64,000 nucleotides of DNA from Sphingomonas kyeonggiensis (GTDB lineage: Bacteria > Pseudomonadota > Alphaproteobacteria > Sphingomonadales > Sphingomonadaceae): NCBI RefSeq assembly GCF_014196745.1, contig NZ_JACIEH010000001.1, forward strand, positions 1 through 64,000. The letters are read 5' to 3'. Below the pieces are notes generated by a model. That model worked only from the letters and a program-made list of their open reading frames with translations. It searched no databases and was not told the DNA's origin. Positions 20,571 through 28,408 of this stretch are shown one piece after another. Within the stretch, counting starts at the first letter, position 1. Each line of letters begins with the position of its first letter. The position numbers were made by a program, and so were the translations under genes.

Positions 20571-22045
20571 TCAGACTGCTCCGTTTCCATGCGTACGAGA
20601 GTGAAATGGAATGCGGTGCCCCCCTCGGGTCGCGCTTCGCTCCAGATCTTTCCGCCATTGGCCTCTACGATCGTCCGGCAGATGGAGAGGCCCAGTCCCA
20701 TCCCGCCTTTCTTGCTGCTGTTGAAGGCGCGGAAGAGATTCTCCGCGATTTCGGGGTCGATCCCGGGTCCCGTATCCGTCACGGTGACGCGAACATAGCC
20801 CCCGGTTTCCGGTTGGCTCGAGACGGTCAGGCGGCGGACCGCGGATTCCGCCATGGCGTCCACGGCGTTGCGCATCAGGTTGATGAGCACCTGCTGTGTC
20901 TGGATCTTGTCGACCAGCACCTCCGCGCTTGCCCGATCGATCAGGAAGCGCGTCTCGACCCCGCTCTCGCGTGCGCCGATCAGCGCGAGCTGCGATGCTT
21001 CCTCGACCAGCGCTTCGAGATCCTCGACGCTCTTCTCGCTGTCGCCGCGCGCGACGAACTCGCGCAGCCGGCGCACGATGCTGCCGGCGCGCATCGCCTC
21101 GGCGGTGGCCTCGTCCAGCGCGTGCTGGATGATCGGAAGGTTGGAACGCTCGGCGACGCGCATCAGATTGCCGGCGCCGCGGACATAATTGACCACCGCG
21201 GTGATCGGCTGGTTGAGCTCGTGCGCCAGAGTCGACGCCATGGTGCCCATCGCGCTGAGGCGCGCGGCGTGGACCAGGTCAGCGCGGAGCTGCTCGATCC
21301 GTGCCTCGGCCCGCTGCTTCTCGGTGAGGTCGCGGATGAAGCCGGTGAACACGCGGACGCCGTCGGTGAGCGCCTCGCCGACCGAAAGCTCCATCGGGAA
21401 GGTGGAGCCGTCGCGACGCCGGGCGATGACCACCACGCGGCCGCGCCCGATCACCCGGCGATCGCCGGTGGCGAGATAGCGGGCGACATAGTCGTCGTGC
21501 CGGCCGCGATCCTGGGTCGGCATCAGCCGGCTGATATTGGTGCCGACCATCTCGGCCTCGGTGAAGCCGAACAGCCGCTCGGCGGCGGCGCTGAACGAGA
21601 GGATCCGGGCATGCTCGTCGATCACGACCATCGCATCGGGGACGGTGGCCAGGATCGAGCGGAACTGGTTGAGGCTCGCCCTGAGCTGCCGCTCGGCCTG
21701 TTGCTGCGCGTCGCTGGCGATAACCATCTGGCCGGCATGCGCCCTGGTGGCGAGCAGGAGGACCAGCGCCGCGCCGGCGAGGAAGAGCAGGAGGTCGACG
21801 ATGCTGCCCGGCATGCCGCGCGGTGTCGCCAGGTTCTCGATCGCGATCGAGGACACCGTTGCGATCAGGCCGGGAAGCAGACCGCCGAGCAGCGCCGCCA
21901 CCAGCACGGCGAGCAGGAAGATCAGATATTGCGGCCGGTCCCCGAGCCAGGGATCGAGCAAGGCACGCAGCGCGCCCGCGACTGTCGCCGCGAGCAAGGC
22001 GAGGAGAATTCCTCCCCAACGCTTCTGGAACGCCCCGACTGTCAT
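20567..22045 (-). CDS. FixL-like PAS sensor histidine kinase, possible haem oxygen sensor
   Basis: The protein has 492 aa using ATG 22045; ATG 22093 and TTG 22111 in the same frame are possible. Four membrane helices lie at about 10-105. The PAS domain (about 125-245) closely resembles the FixL haem PAS. In Bradyrhizobium FixL terms the proximal His200 is kept in GRHDDY, Arg206 in YVARY and Arg220 in IGRGRV, while His214 is Arg and Ile215 is Val. HisKA follows with LAHELNQPITAVVNYVRGA, then the ATPase with NLMRNAVDAM, DTGPGID and GGMGLGLSICR. It phosphorylates the FixJ-like regulator encoded next in the operon. Haem binding is predicted from those residues, aligned from memory, and is not proven. 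Confidence 0.88.
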   Translation of the reverse strand: MTVGAFQKRWGGILLALLAATVAGALRALLDPWLGDRPQYLIFLLAVLVAALLGGLLPGLIATVSSIAIENLATPRGMPGSIVDLLLFLAGAALVLLLATRAHAGQMVIASDAQQQAERQLRASLNQFRSILATVPDAMVVIDEHARILSFSAAAERLFGFTEAEMVGTNISRLMPTQDRGRHDDYVARYLATGDRRVIGRGRVVVIARRRDGSTFPMELSVGEALTDGVRVFTGFIRDLTEKQRAEARIEQLRADLVHAARLSAMGTMASTLAHELNQPITAVVNYVRGAGNLMRVAERSNLPIIQHALDEATAEAMRAGSIVRRLREFVARGDSEKSVEDLEALVEEASQLALIGARESGVETRFLIDRASAEVLVDKIQTQQVLINLMRNAVDAMAESAVRRLTVSSQPETGGYVRVTVTDTGPGIDPEIAENLFRAFNSSKKGGMGLGLSICRTIVEANGGKIWSEARPEGGTAFHFTLVRMETEQSE

Positions 22046-22245
22046 CTCAGACGGTGGTGTCTCCCGACCTGCCGCAAGTGCGCGCACACCCATCCGCAAC
22101 TTGAATCGCAAGCGTCGGATGCACGGGCCAATTGCCGAGTCGGAAAGCAGTAAACATGGTTACCGGGTAATCCGGCGAATGGATAAGTTCACACCCGTGA
22201 AAATACGGTGATCAATGGGCTGGAACGCAAAACCGATGCAAGGCA

Positions 22246-22284
22246 TTGGACTTTCAGGCTCATCTACATTATGTACCGGTCATT
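22246..22284 (+). promoter_or_regulatory. Probable tetR promoter with operator-like ACCGGT dyad
   Basis: TTGGAC (22246-22251) and TTATGT (22269-22274) are spaced by 17 bases directly in front of the TetR gene. The sequence TACCGGTCATTATG just after it shares ACCGGT with the efflux-operon operators. CATTATG occurs twice around it. This suggests autoregulation on a leaderless or very short transcript. It is a weak prediction. Confidence 0.4.
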
Positions 22285-22896
22285 ATGGAAATCACCGCCT
22301 GCCACGTCGCCAAGGGGCGCCCCCGTGAATTCGACACCGACTCGGCGTTGACCGCGGCGCTGCGCGTCTTCTGGACCAAGGGTTATGAAGGCGCCTCGCT
22401 GAGCGATCTGACCGAGGCGATGGGGATCACCCGGCCCAGCCTTTATGCCGCTTTCGGCAACAAGGAAGCGCTCTTCAAGAAGACGCTCGACCTCTATCAG
22501 CGCGAGAAGCTCGATTACATGGGCAAGGCGCTCGACGCGCCGACCGCGCGCGGAGTCGCCGAGCGGCTGCTGACGGGCGCGCTCGAGATGCAGATGAGCT
22601 CGTGCGATCCCAAGGGATGCATGGGCGTGATCAACTCGGTCGCCTGCGGCACCGAGGCCGAGTCGATCCGCGCCGAAGTGCTCCAGCGCGGTGCGCTGGT
22701 GAAGCAGGGGCTGATCGACCGGTTCGAGCGGGCGAAGACCGAAGGCGATCTGCCCGGCGATACCGATGTGATCGGGCTCACCGCCTATCTGACCGCCTTG
22801 CTCCAGGGCATCGCGCTGCAGGCCGGATCGGGGACGTCGTGCACGGACCTCAAGGCGCTGATCGACACCAGCCTGTCCTGCTGGCCGAGCAAGTGA
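22285..22896 (+). CDS. TetR/AcrR-family repressor of the adjacent RND efflux operon
   Basis: The protein has 203 aa. ATG 22285 is chosen over the upstream TTG 22246 because the protein then starts close to the helix-turn-helix, as is usual. The DNA-binding domain (about 12-60) reads FDTDSALTAALRVFWTKGYE...LSDLTEAMGITRPSLYAAFG. The ligand domain (about 70-200) contains MSSCDPKGCMGVINSVACG, typical of TetR proteins of the 'GCLLVN' type, here Cys-rich. It precedes the efflux genes in the same orientation. Paired operators at 23060-23123 are the likely target. The inducer is unknown. Confidence 0.88.
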   Translation: MEITACHVAKGRPREFDTDSALTAALRVFWTKGYEGASLSDLTEAMGITRPSLYAAFGNKEALFKKTLDLYQREKLDYMGKALDAPTARGVAERLLTGALEMQMSSCDPKGCMGVINSVACGTEAESIRAEVLQRGALVKQGLIDRFERAKTEGDLPGDTDVIGLTAYLTALLQGIALQAGSGTSCTDLKALIDTSLSCWPSK

Positions 22897-22902
22897 CATT
22901 TT

Positions 22903-23017
22903 AATTCCTCCCCCAGCTCGCTGGGGGAGGGCGACCGCGCGACGCAGTCGCGTGGTGGAGGGGCCGCCGTCGAAGACGGCGACGGTCCCCCTCCCCGAGG
23001 CAAGCTCGGGGAGGAAT
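22903..23017. repeat. Dyad-symmetric repeat, family E copy 1
   Basis: This 115-bp element has ends AATTCCTCCCCC and CGGGGAGGAAT in inverse orientation. It follows the family framework: a CCTCCCC/GGGGAGG hairpin, then GACC, a variable stem (GCGCGAC-gca-GTCGCGT), GGTGGAGGGGC, a second variable stem (GCCGTC-gaa-GACGGC), GGTCCCCCTCCCC and a closing hairpin. It lies between tetR and the efflux operon, upstream of the promoter. No coding frame is present. Confidence 0.85.
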
Positions 23018-23059
23018 GGAACGCGCCGGAAAGTTTTTTCTCTCCCATCTCGACAAAAA

Positions 23060-23123
23060 ATACCGAGCGGTATAAAAAGTCCCTTGACGCAACGCAGCAC
23101 GATTTCTATACCAGTCAGTATAG
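23060..23123 (+). promoter_or_regulatory. RND efflux operon promoter with two TetR-type operators
   Basis: A perfect dyad ATACCG-AG-CGGTAT lies at 23060-23073. A second, CTATAC-CAGTCA-GTATAG, is at 23106-23123. Between them is TTGACG (23084-23089). A 17-base spacer leads to TATACC (23107-23112), a good sigma-70 -35/-10 pair. The second dyad covers the -10 and the first lies just upstream of the -35, an arrangement suited to repression by the TetR protein encoded upstream. A leader of about 240 bases follows before the first gene. Confidence 0.75.
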
Positions 23124-23352
23124 AAGTGAGGGAAGTTGCCGAAGCGAGGATGAGGGGCTGGGGCCCCGTTCCGAAACTCCAGCAGCGCTGAATTTTTACA
23201 GGACCGGGACGGTGCGCCGCAGACACGTGTGTCTGCGCGAAAGCCTCGTCTCGTGCCGGTTGGGGATGACCGGAAATGCCGGCGGAAATGGGTTCCGCGC
23301 GGCACGGGGAGGCTTTTGCCTTCCGCCGGGCAACAAGCAGGAGGAGACGATC

Positions 23353-23742
23353 ATGGCTTATCTCAACTTTTCCGAGCTCCATGGCAGCCCGGTCGCGACG
23401 CCCGCGGACGTCTTCCCCGTGACCGGCTTCTCCGCGCTCGAATGGCAGGTCGTCGCGATCGCCCAGCACGACCGGCTGGCGAGCCTCGAGAAACCTGGCC
23501 GCCTCTCGGTGGCACTGGGCATGATCTTCGGGGGTGAGAGCCCCAATCCCAAGCTTGCGGACCTCAAGCTGGAGGCGCTGCGCCGCATGTCGGTGCTCGC
23601 CTGGCACAAGGGTTACACCGTGCCGCGTCACGAGATCCGCGCCTTCCACGAAGCGGGCTTCACGCCCGACCAATATGAAACGCTGCTCGCGAGCATCAGC
23701 CGCGGCCGGGCAGCCCTCAATCAGGGGAAGCGATTCCAATGA
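23353..23742 (+). CDS. Conserved hypothetical protein, first gene of the efflux operon
   Basis: The protein has 129 aa. ATG 23353 has a strong AGGAGGAGA site; the longer frame upstream is leader. It is a soluble protein without signal peptide or membrane helix. Notable segments are FSALEWQVVAIAQHDRLASL, LGMIFGGESPNPKLADLKLE and the C-terminal ASISRGRAALNQGKRFQ. I recognise no family. It overlaps the adaptor gene by 4 bp (ATGA), so it is made with the pump. Its position between operator and pump suggests an accessory or regulatory role, but nothing in the sequence shows which. Confidence 0.8.
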   Translation: MAYLNFSELHGSPVATPADVFPVTGFSALEWQVVAIAQHDRLASLEKPGRLSVALGMIFGGESPNPKLADLKLEALRRMSVLAWHKGYTVPRHEIRAFHEAGFTPDQYETLLASISRGRAALNQGKRFQ

Positions 23743-25013
23743 ACATGATCTCGCGCATCGAAACCGAGACCGGTGACAACAAGCCGGGCGTCTCGGCCCG
23801 CATCCGCCGCATGCCGTTGTGGCAGCGCGGTAGCCTGGTCGCCCTGCCGGTGGTGCTGGTCGCCGCCGGTCTCGGCATCGCCAGCAAGGACGCACCTGCA
23901 GCAATGGCGGCCCCGCCGCCCCCGGTGGTGACTGTCGCCACCCCGCTGGTCCGTGACGTCAACGAATGGGACGACTATGTCGGCCGCTTCGAGCCGAGCC
24001 GTGCCGTCGAGGTGCGTCCGCGCGTCTCGGGTGCGATCACCGGCGTGCACTTCACCGACGGGGCGATCGTCCAGAAGGGCCAGCTGCTCTTCTCGATCGA
24101 CCAGCGTCCCTTCGCCGCCGCGCTTGCCGAAGCCCGCGCCGGGCTGGCCAGCGCCGAGAGCGATCTCGCGCTTGCCCGTTCCGACCTGGGCCGCGCCGAG
24201 CGACTGGTCTCGGTCGAGGCGGTGTCGAAGAGCGATGTCGAGCGGCTCCAGGCCCGCGTTCGTGCCGCCGGTGCCGCGGTGTCGGCCGCCCAGGCTCGCG
24301 TCCGCAGCCGCGCGCTCGACATGGAGTTCACCCAGGTCCGCGCGCCGATCGCCGGCCGCATCTCGGACCGCCGCGTCGATCCGGGCAACCTGGTCGCCGC
24401 GGGCGAAGGGCAGGGCGGTTCGCTGCTGACCACGATCAACGCGCTCGACCCGATCTACTTCACCTTCGACGGTTCGGAGGCGCTGTTCCTCAAGACCAAG
24501 CGTGCGAAGGAAGCGGGCGCCCAGGAATCGCCGGTGGAGATCCGTCTCCAGGACGAGACCGACTACAAGTGGAAGGGCAAGCTCGACTTCACCGACAACA
24601 GCCTCGATCCCAAGTCGGGCACGATCCGCGGGCGTGCGGTGCTGAGCAACCCGGGCATGTTCCTGACGCCCGGCATGTTCGGCAACATGCGCCTCTCGGC
24701 CGGCGGCACCGCCCAGGCGCTGATGGTGCCCGATGCCGCGATCCAGACCGACCAGGCACGCAAGCTGGTCCTGGTCGTCGGCAAGGACGGTTCGGTCGCA
24801 CCGAAGCCGGTCACGCTCGGCCCCGTGGTCGACGGCCTGCGCATCGTCCGCACCGGCCTCACCGCCCAGGACAAGGTCGTGATCTCCGGCACCCAGTTCG
24901 CCCAGCCGGGCGGCAAGGTGACCCCGAAGGCCGGCAAGATCGAGCCAACCGCAACCAGTCAGGCGCCGGCCCTCACGGCGCCGGTCACGGGCGAGGCAAC
25001 TTTCGCCCGTTGA
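23739..25013 (+). CDS. RND efflux periplasmic adaptor (membrane fusion) protein
   Basis: The protein has 424 aa. An N-terminal signal anchor (about 30-48, SLVALPVVLVAAGLGIAS) is followed by the HlyD/AcrA-type domains. The lipoyl half RVSGAITGVHFTDGAIVQKG lies near 90-115. A coiled-coil hairpin rich in Ala/Glu/Arg spans about 120-190. The second lipoyl half is at VRAPIAGRISDRRVDPGNLV, and the barrel and membrane-proximal domains follow, with GTIRGRAVLSNPG and LTPGMFGNMRL. It bridges the inner-membrane pump and outer-membrane channel encoded next. The MexE/AcrA-type family is clear; substrates are not. Confidence 0.94.
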   Translation: MNMISRIETETGDNKPGVSARIRRMPLWQRGSLVALPVVLVAAGLGIASKDAPAAMAAPPPPVVTVATPLVRDVNEWDDYVGRFEPSRAVEVRPRVSGAITGVHFTDGAIVQKGQLLFSIDQRPFAAALAEARAGLASAESDLALARSDLGRAERLVSVEAVSKSDVERLQARVRAAGAAVSAAQARVRSRALDMEFTQVRAPIAGRISDRRVDPGNLVAAGEGQGGSLLTTINALDPIYFTFDGSEALFLKTKRAKEAGAQESPVEIRLQDETDYKWKGKLDFTDNSLDPKSGTIRGRAVLSNPGMFLTPGMFGNMRLSAGGTAQALMVPDAAIQTDQARKLVLVVGKDGSVAPKPVTLGPVVDGLRIVRTGLTAQDKVVISGTQFAQPGGKVTPKAGKIEPTATSQAPALTAPVTGEATFAR

Positions 25014-25017
25014 CCAT

Positions 25018-25050
25018 CAGCCGCCGGCTCTCCCCAGGGGCCGGCGGCTG
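25018..25050 (+). other. Intergenic hairpin between adaptor and pump genes
   Basis: A perfect 11-bp stem (CAGCCGCCGGC, 25018-25028, with GCCGGCGGCTG, 25040-25050) closes an 11-base loop and is followed by AACCCTTTT. It resembles a weak intrinsic terminator inside the operon and could set the adaptor:pump expression ratio or stabilise the upstream message. Confidence 0.55.
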
Positions 25051-25087
25051 AACCCTTTTCCGAACTCAATTCACGAGGAGTGGCCCG

Positions 25088-28000
25088 ATGCGCCTCTCAC
25101 GGTTCTTCATCACGCGCCCGATCTTCGCGGCTGTGATCGCGGTGATCATCACGATCATCGGCGCGATCGCCTATCTGGCGCTGCCGATTTCCCAATATCC
25201 CGACATCGTCCCGCCGACGGTGACGGTCACCGCTTCCTATCCGGGCGCCTCGGCAGAGACGGTCGCGGAAACCGTGGCCGCGCCGATCGAGCAGGAGATC
25301 AACGGCGTCGACGACATGCTCTACCAGTCGTCGCAGTCGACCGGTGACGGCAACGTCACCATCACCGTCACCTTCAAGTCCGGCACCAATCTCGATGCCG
25401 CGCAGGTGCTGGTGCAGAACCGCGTTGCGGTCGCCATTCCGCGCTTGCCCGAAGAGGTGCAGCGCCTGGGCGTCGTGACGCGCAAGACCACGCCGGACTT
25501 CCTGTTGGTGGTCAACCTGATCTCGCCCGACAACTCGGTCGATCGCGAATACATCTCCAACTACGCGCTGACCCAGGTGAAGGACCGCCTCGCCCGTGTC
25601 GAAGGCGTGGGTGACGTGCGCATGTTCGGTGCGCGCGACTATGCGATGCGCGTGTGGATCGATCCGGGCCGCGCCGCCGCGCTCAACCTGACCGCGGGCG
25701 ACATCGTCCAGGCGCTGCGTGCGCAGAACGTCCAGGTTGCCGCCGGCACGCTCGGCCAGCCGGGCAGCACGCCCACCGGCAACGCCTTCCAGCTCAACAT
25801 CGAGACGCAGGGCCGCCTGAAGGACCCGGCGCAGTTCGGCCAGGTCGTCATCCGTACCGATGCCGATGGGCACCAGGTGCGCGTGAGCGACGTGGCGCGC
25901 GTCGAGCTGGGTGCGGCGGACTATTCGTCCAACACCTATCTCTCGAACAAGCCGACCGTGATCCTCGCCGTCTTCCAGCGCCCGGGCTCGAACGCCCTTG
26001 CCGCTGCCAATGCGGTGCAGGACCAGCTGAAGCTGATGTCCAAGAACTTCCCCAAGGGACTGGAATATCGCGTCATCTACAACCCGACCGAGTTTATCGC
26101 CCAGTCGATCGACGCGGTCTATCACACGCTCGGCGAGGCGATCCTGCTCGTCGTGCTGGTGGTCATCGTCTTCCTCCAGAAGTGGCGCGCGGCGATCATC
26201 CCGGTGCTCGCCATCCCGGTCTCGCTGATCGGCACGATGGCAGTGCTGCTGCCGCTCGGCTACTCGCTCAACAACCTCTCGCTGTTCGGCCTGGTGCTGG
26301 CGATCGGTATCGTCGTCGACGACGCGATCGTCGTGGTCGAGAATGTCGAGCGCAACCTGGCGCGGGGCATGACCCCGCTCAAGGCGGCGCAAACCTCGAT
26401 GGACGAAGTGTCCGGCGCGCTCGTGGCGATCGTGCTGGTGCTGCTCGCGGTGTTCCTGCCGACCCTGTTCCTCAACGGTCTGTCGGGCGCCTTCTACAAG
26501 CAGTTCGCGGTGACGATTTCGGCCGCGACCGCGATCTCGCTGCTCGTCTCGCTCACCCTGTCGCCGGCAATGGCGGCGGTGCTGCTCAAGCATCACGAGG
26601 GTGAGGCCAAGGGGCCGATCGGCCGCCTGTTCAAGCGCGGTGCCGATGCGTTCAACACCGGCTTCGAGCGGATGAGCGTCGGCTATGCCAAGCTCACCCA
26701 TGTCCTCGTCACCCGTCCGAAGCGGATGATGCTCACCTATGTCGGCCTGATCGCCGCCACCGTAGGCATGTTCTGGGTGACGCCGGTCGGCTTCATCCCG
26801 CAGCAGGACCAGGGCTACTTCCTCACCGTCATCCAGCTGCCGCCGGGCTCGTCGCTCGAACGGACGGACGAAGTGATGCGCAAGGTCGTCGCCCGCATCC
26901 TGCCGATCCCGGGTGTGCGCGGCTCTGTGATGCTCGCCGGCTTCGACGGCCCGTCGCAGACGCTCGCTCCGAACTCGGCCGCAGCGTACGTGCCGCTGCT
27001 CTCCTTCGAGGAGCGCAAGAAGCTCGGCGTCAACATCGCCGACATCATGAACGAGGCACGCAAGCGCACCGCCGATATCAACGAAGCGATGCTGCTCGTC
27101 GTCCCGCCGCCCGTTATCCAGGGCATCGGTTCGGCCGGTGGCTATCGGATGATGGTCGAGGACCGCGCCGAGCATGGCTATGACGAGCTGGGCAAGACCG
27201 CGTTCGGCTTGATCGGCAAGGCCAACCAGACCCCCAGCCTGAAGCAGATCTACACCTTCTACAACACTGCCACGCCGCGCGTGTTCGCCGATATCGACCG
27301 TCGCAAGGCGGACATGCTGGGCGTGCCGCCGGAGCGGGTGTTCGAGGCGCTGAACGTCTATCTCGGCTCGGCCTTCGTGAACGACTTCAACATGCTCGGC
27401 CGCACCTATCGTGTGACTGCGCAGGCTGACGCGCCGTTCCGTTCGACCGAGGCGGATATCGCCAACCTCAAGACCCGCTCGAACAGCGGCGCGATGGTGC
27501 CGATCGGTTCGGTGTCGACCTTCGAGAACAAGACCGGTCCGTACCGCGTGACGCGCTACAACCTGTTCCCGGCGGTCGAAGTGGATGGCGATACGGCTCC
27601 GGGCTACAGCTCGGGCGCTTCGCTCGACACGATGGAGAAGCTCGCGAGCGAGCTGCCTCCGGGCTATGACGCCGAATGGACCGGCATTGCCTTCCAGCAG
27701 AAGATGGCCGGCAGCACCGCGGGTCTCGTCTTCGCCCTGGCCGTGGTGTTCGTCTTCCTGGTGCTGGCGGCGCAATATGAGAGCCTGACCATGCCGCTGG
27801 CGATCATCCTGATCGTGCCGATGTGTCTGCTCGCGGCGATGGCCGGCGTGAACCTCAGGGGCATGGACAACAACGTCCTCACCCAGATCGGCCTGGTCGT
27901 GCTGATTGCACTGGCAGCGAAGAACGCGATCCTCGTGGTCGAGTTCGCCAAGCAGGCCGAGGAGCAGGACGGACTGTCGCCGATCGAGGCTGCGGTACGT

Positions 28001-28282
28001 GCCGCGCAGGACCGTCTGCGTCCGATCCTGATGACCTCGTTCGCCTTCATCCTCGGCGCCGTGCCGCTGCTGATCGCGAGCGGCGCGGGTGCGGAGCTCC
28101 GCCAGGCGCTCGGTACCGCGGTGTTCTTCGGGATGATGGGCGTGACTGCCTTCGGCCTGCTCTTCACGCCGACCTTCTACGTCGTGTGCCGCGCACTCGG
28201 GGACCGCATCGCCAAGATGCGCGGCAACCGGAAGGCGCATGACGAAGATGGTCATGCACCCGAGCTGGTGCCGGCTGAATAA
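25088..28282 (+). CDS. RND multidrug efflux permease (HAE1/AcrB family)
   Basis: The protein has 1064 aa, with ATG 25088 after GAGGAG. It is a full-length hydrophobe/amphiphile efflux-1 pump. It begins MRLSRFFITRPIFAAVIAVI, the standard AcrB N-terminus, then has QYPDIVPPTVTVTASYPGAS and two periplasmic loops. The proton-relay Asp pair is in AIGIVVDDAIVVVENVERNL and the Lys in ALAAKNAILVVEFAKQ. The typical QQDQGYFLTVIQLPPGSSLE opens the second half. Twelve membrane helices are expected. It pumps drugs, solvents or other amphiphiles out with the adaptor and channel encoded on either side. The REP-like element downstream separates it from the channel gene. Confidence 0.96.
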   Translation: MRLSRFFITRPIFAAVIAVIITIIGAIAYLALPISQYPDIVPPTVTVTASYPGASAETVAETVAAPIEQEINGVDDMLYQSSQSTGDGNVTITVTFKSGTNLDAAQVLVQNRVAVAIPRLPEEVQRLGVVTRKTTPDFLLVVNLISPDNSVDREYISNYALTQVKDRLARVEGVGDVRMFGARDYAMRVWIDPGRAAALNLTAGDIVQALRAQNVQVAAGTLGQPGSTPTGNAFQLNIETQGRLKDPAQFGQVVIRTDADGHQVRVSDVARVELGAADYSSNTYLSNKPTVILAVFQRPGSNALAAANAVQDQLKLMSKNFPKGLEYRVIYNPTEFIAQSIDAVYHTLGEAILLVVLVVIVFLQKWRAAIIPVLAIPVSLIGTMAVLLPLGYSLNNLSLFGLVLAIGIVVDDAIVVVENVERNLARGMTPLKAAQTSMDEVSGALVAIVLVLLAVFLPTLFLNGLSGAFYKQFAVTISAATAISLLVSLTLSPAMAAVLLKHHEGEAKGPIGRLFKRGADAFNTGFERMSVGYAKLTHVLVTRPKRMMLTYVGLIAATVGMFWVTPVGFIPQQDQGYFLTVIQLPPGSSLERTDEVMRKVVARILPIPGVRGSVMLAGFDGPSQTLAPNSAAAYVPLLSFEERKKLGVNIADIMNEARKRTADINEAMLLVVPPPVIQGIGSAGGYRMMVEDRAEHGYDELGKTAFGLIGKANQTPSLKQIYTFYNTATPRVFADIDRRKADMLGVPPERVFEALNVYLGSAFVNDFNMLGRTYRVTAQADAPFRSTEADIANLKTRSNSGAMVPIGSVSTFENKTGPYRVTRYNLFPAVEVDGDTAPGYSSGASLDTMEKLASELPPGYDAEWTGIAFQQKMAGSTAGLVFALAVVFVFLVLAAQYESLTMPLAIILIVPMCLLAAMAGVNLRGMDNNVLTQIGLVVLIALAAKNAILVVEFAKQAEEQDGLSPIEAAVRAAQDRLRPILMTSFAFILGAVPLLIASGAGAELRQALGTAVFFGMMGVTAFGLLFTPTFYVVCRALGDRIAKMRGNRKAHDEDGHAPELVPAE

Positions 28283-28294
28283 CCAATGACGTCG

Positions 28295-28386
28295 CCCTCA
28301 CCCTTCCGGCGCCTTCGGCGCCTCCCTCCCTCTCCCGTCGGGAGAGGGAAGGGGCCCGCCGCCGCAGGCGGTGGGAAGGGTGAGGG
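28295..28386. repeat. REP-like dyad element between RND pump and channel genes
   Basis: Perfect 13-bp outer arms CCCTCACCCTTCC (28295-28307) and GGAAGGGTGAGGG (28374-28386) enclose three small hairpins. These are GGCGCCttcGGCGCC, CCCTCTCCCgtcGGGAGAGGG and CCGCCgcaGGCGG. Its size and build are like family E but the outer sequence differs, so it is listed as a related type. It sits inside the efflux operon and may act as an mRNA stabiliser or attenuator. Confidence 0.7.
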
Positions 28387-28408
28387 TCGTCAGAAAGGAA
28401 TGCACGAG

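Noticed and set aside
20567..22045. FixL-like PAS lacking the haem histidine
   Set aside because: At first the Arg in GDRRVIG seemed to replace the haem ligand. Counting from the conserved Arg206 and Arg220 equivalents places the ligand His at GRHDDY, which is present.
22903..23017. CRISPR array or simple terminator reading of the CCTCCCC repeats
   Set aside because: Units are dyads with inverted ends, single per locus and far apart, without regular spacers. They are also longer and more complex than terminators and lack consistent T runs.
25097..28255. 1052-codon open frame on the minus strand across the RND pump
   Set aside because: It is antisense to a full-length AcrB-type pump. It is His/Arg/Asp-rich with no domain, signal or ribosome binding site.
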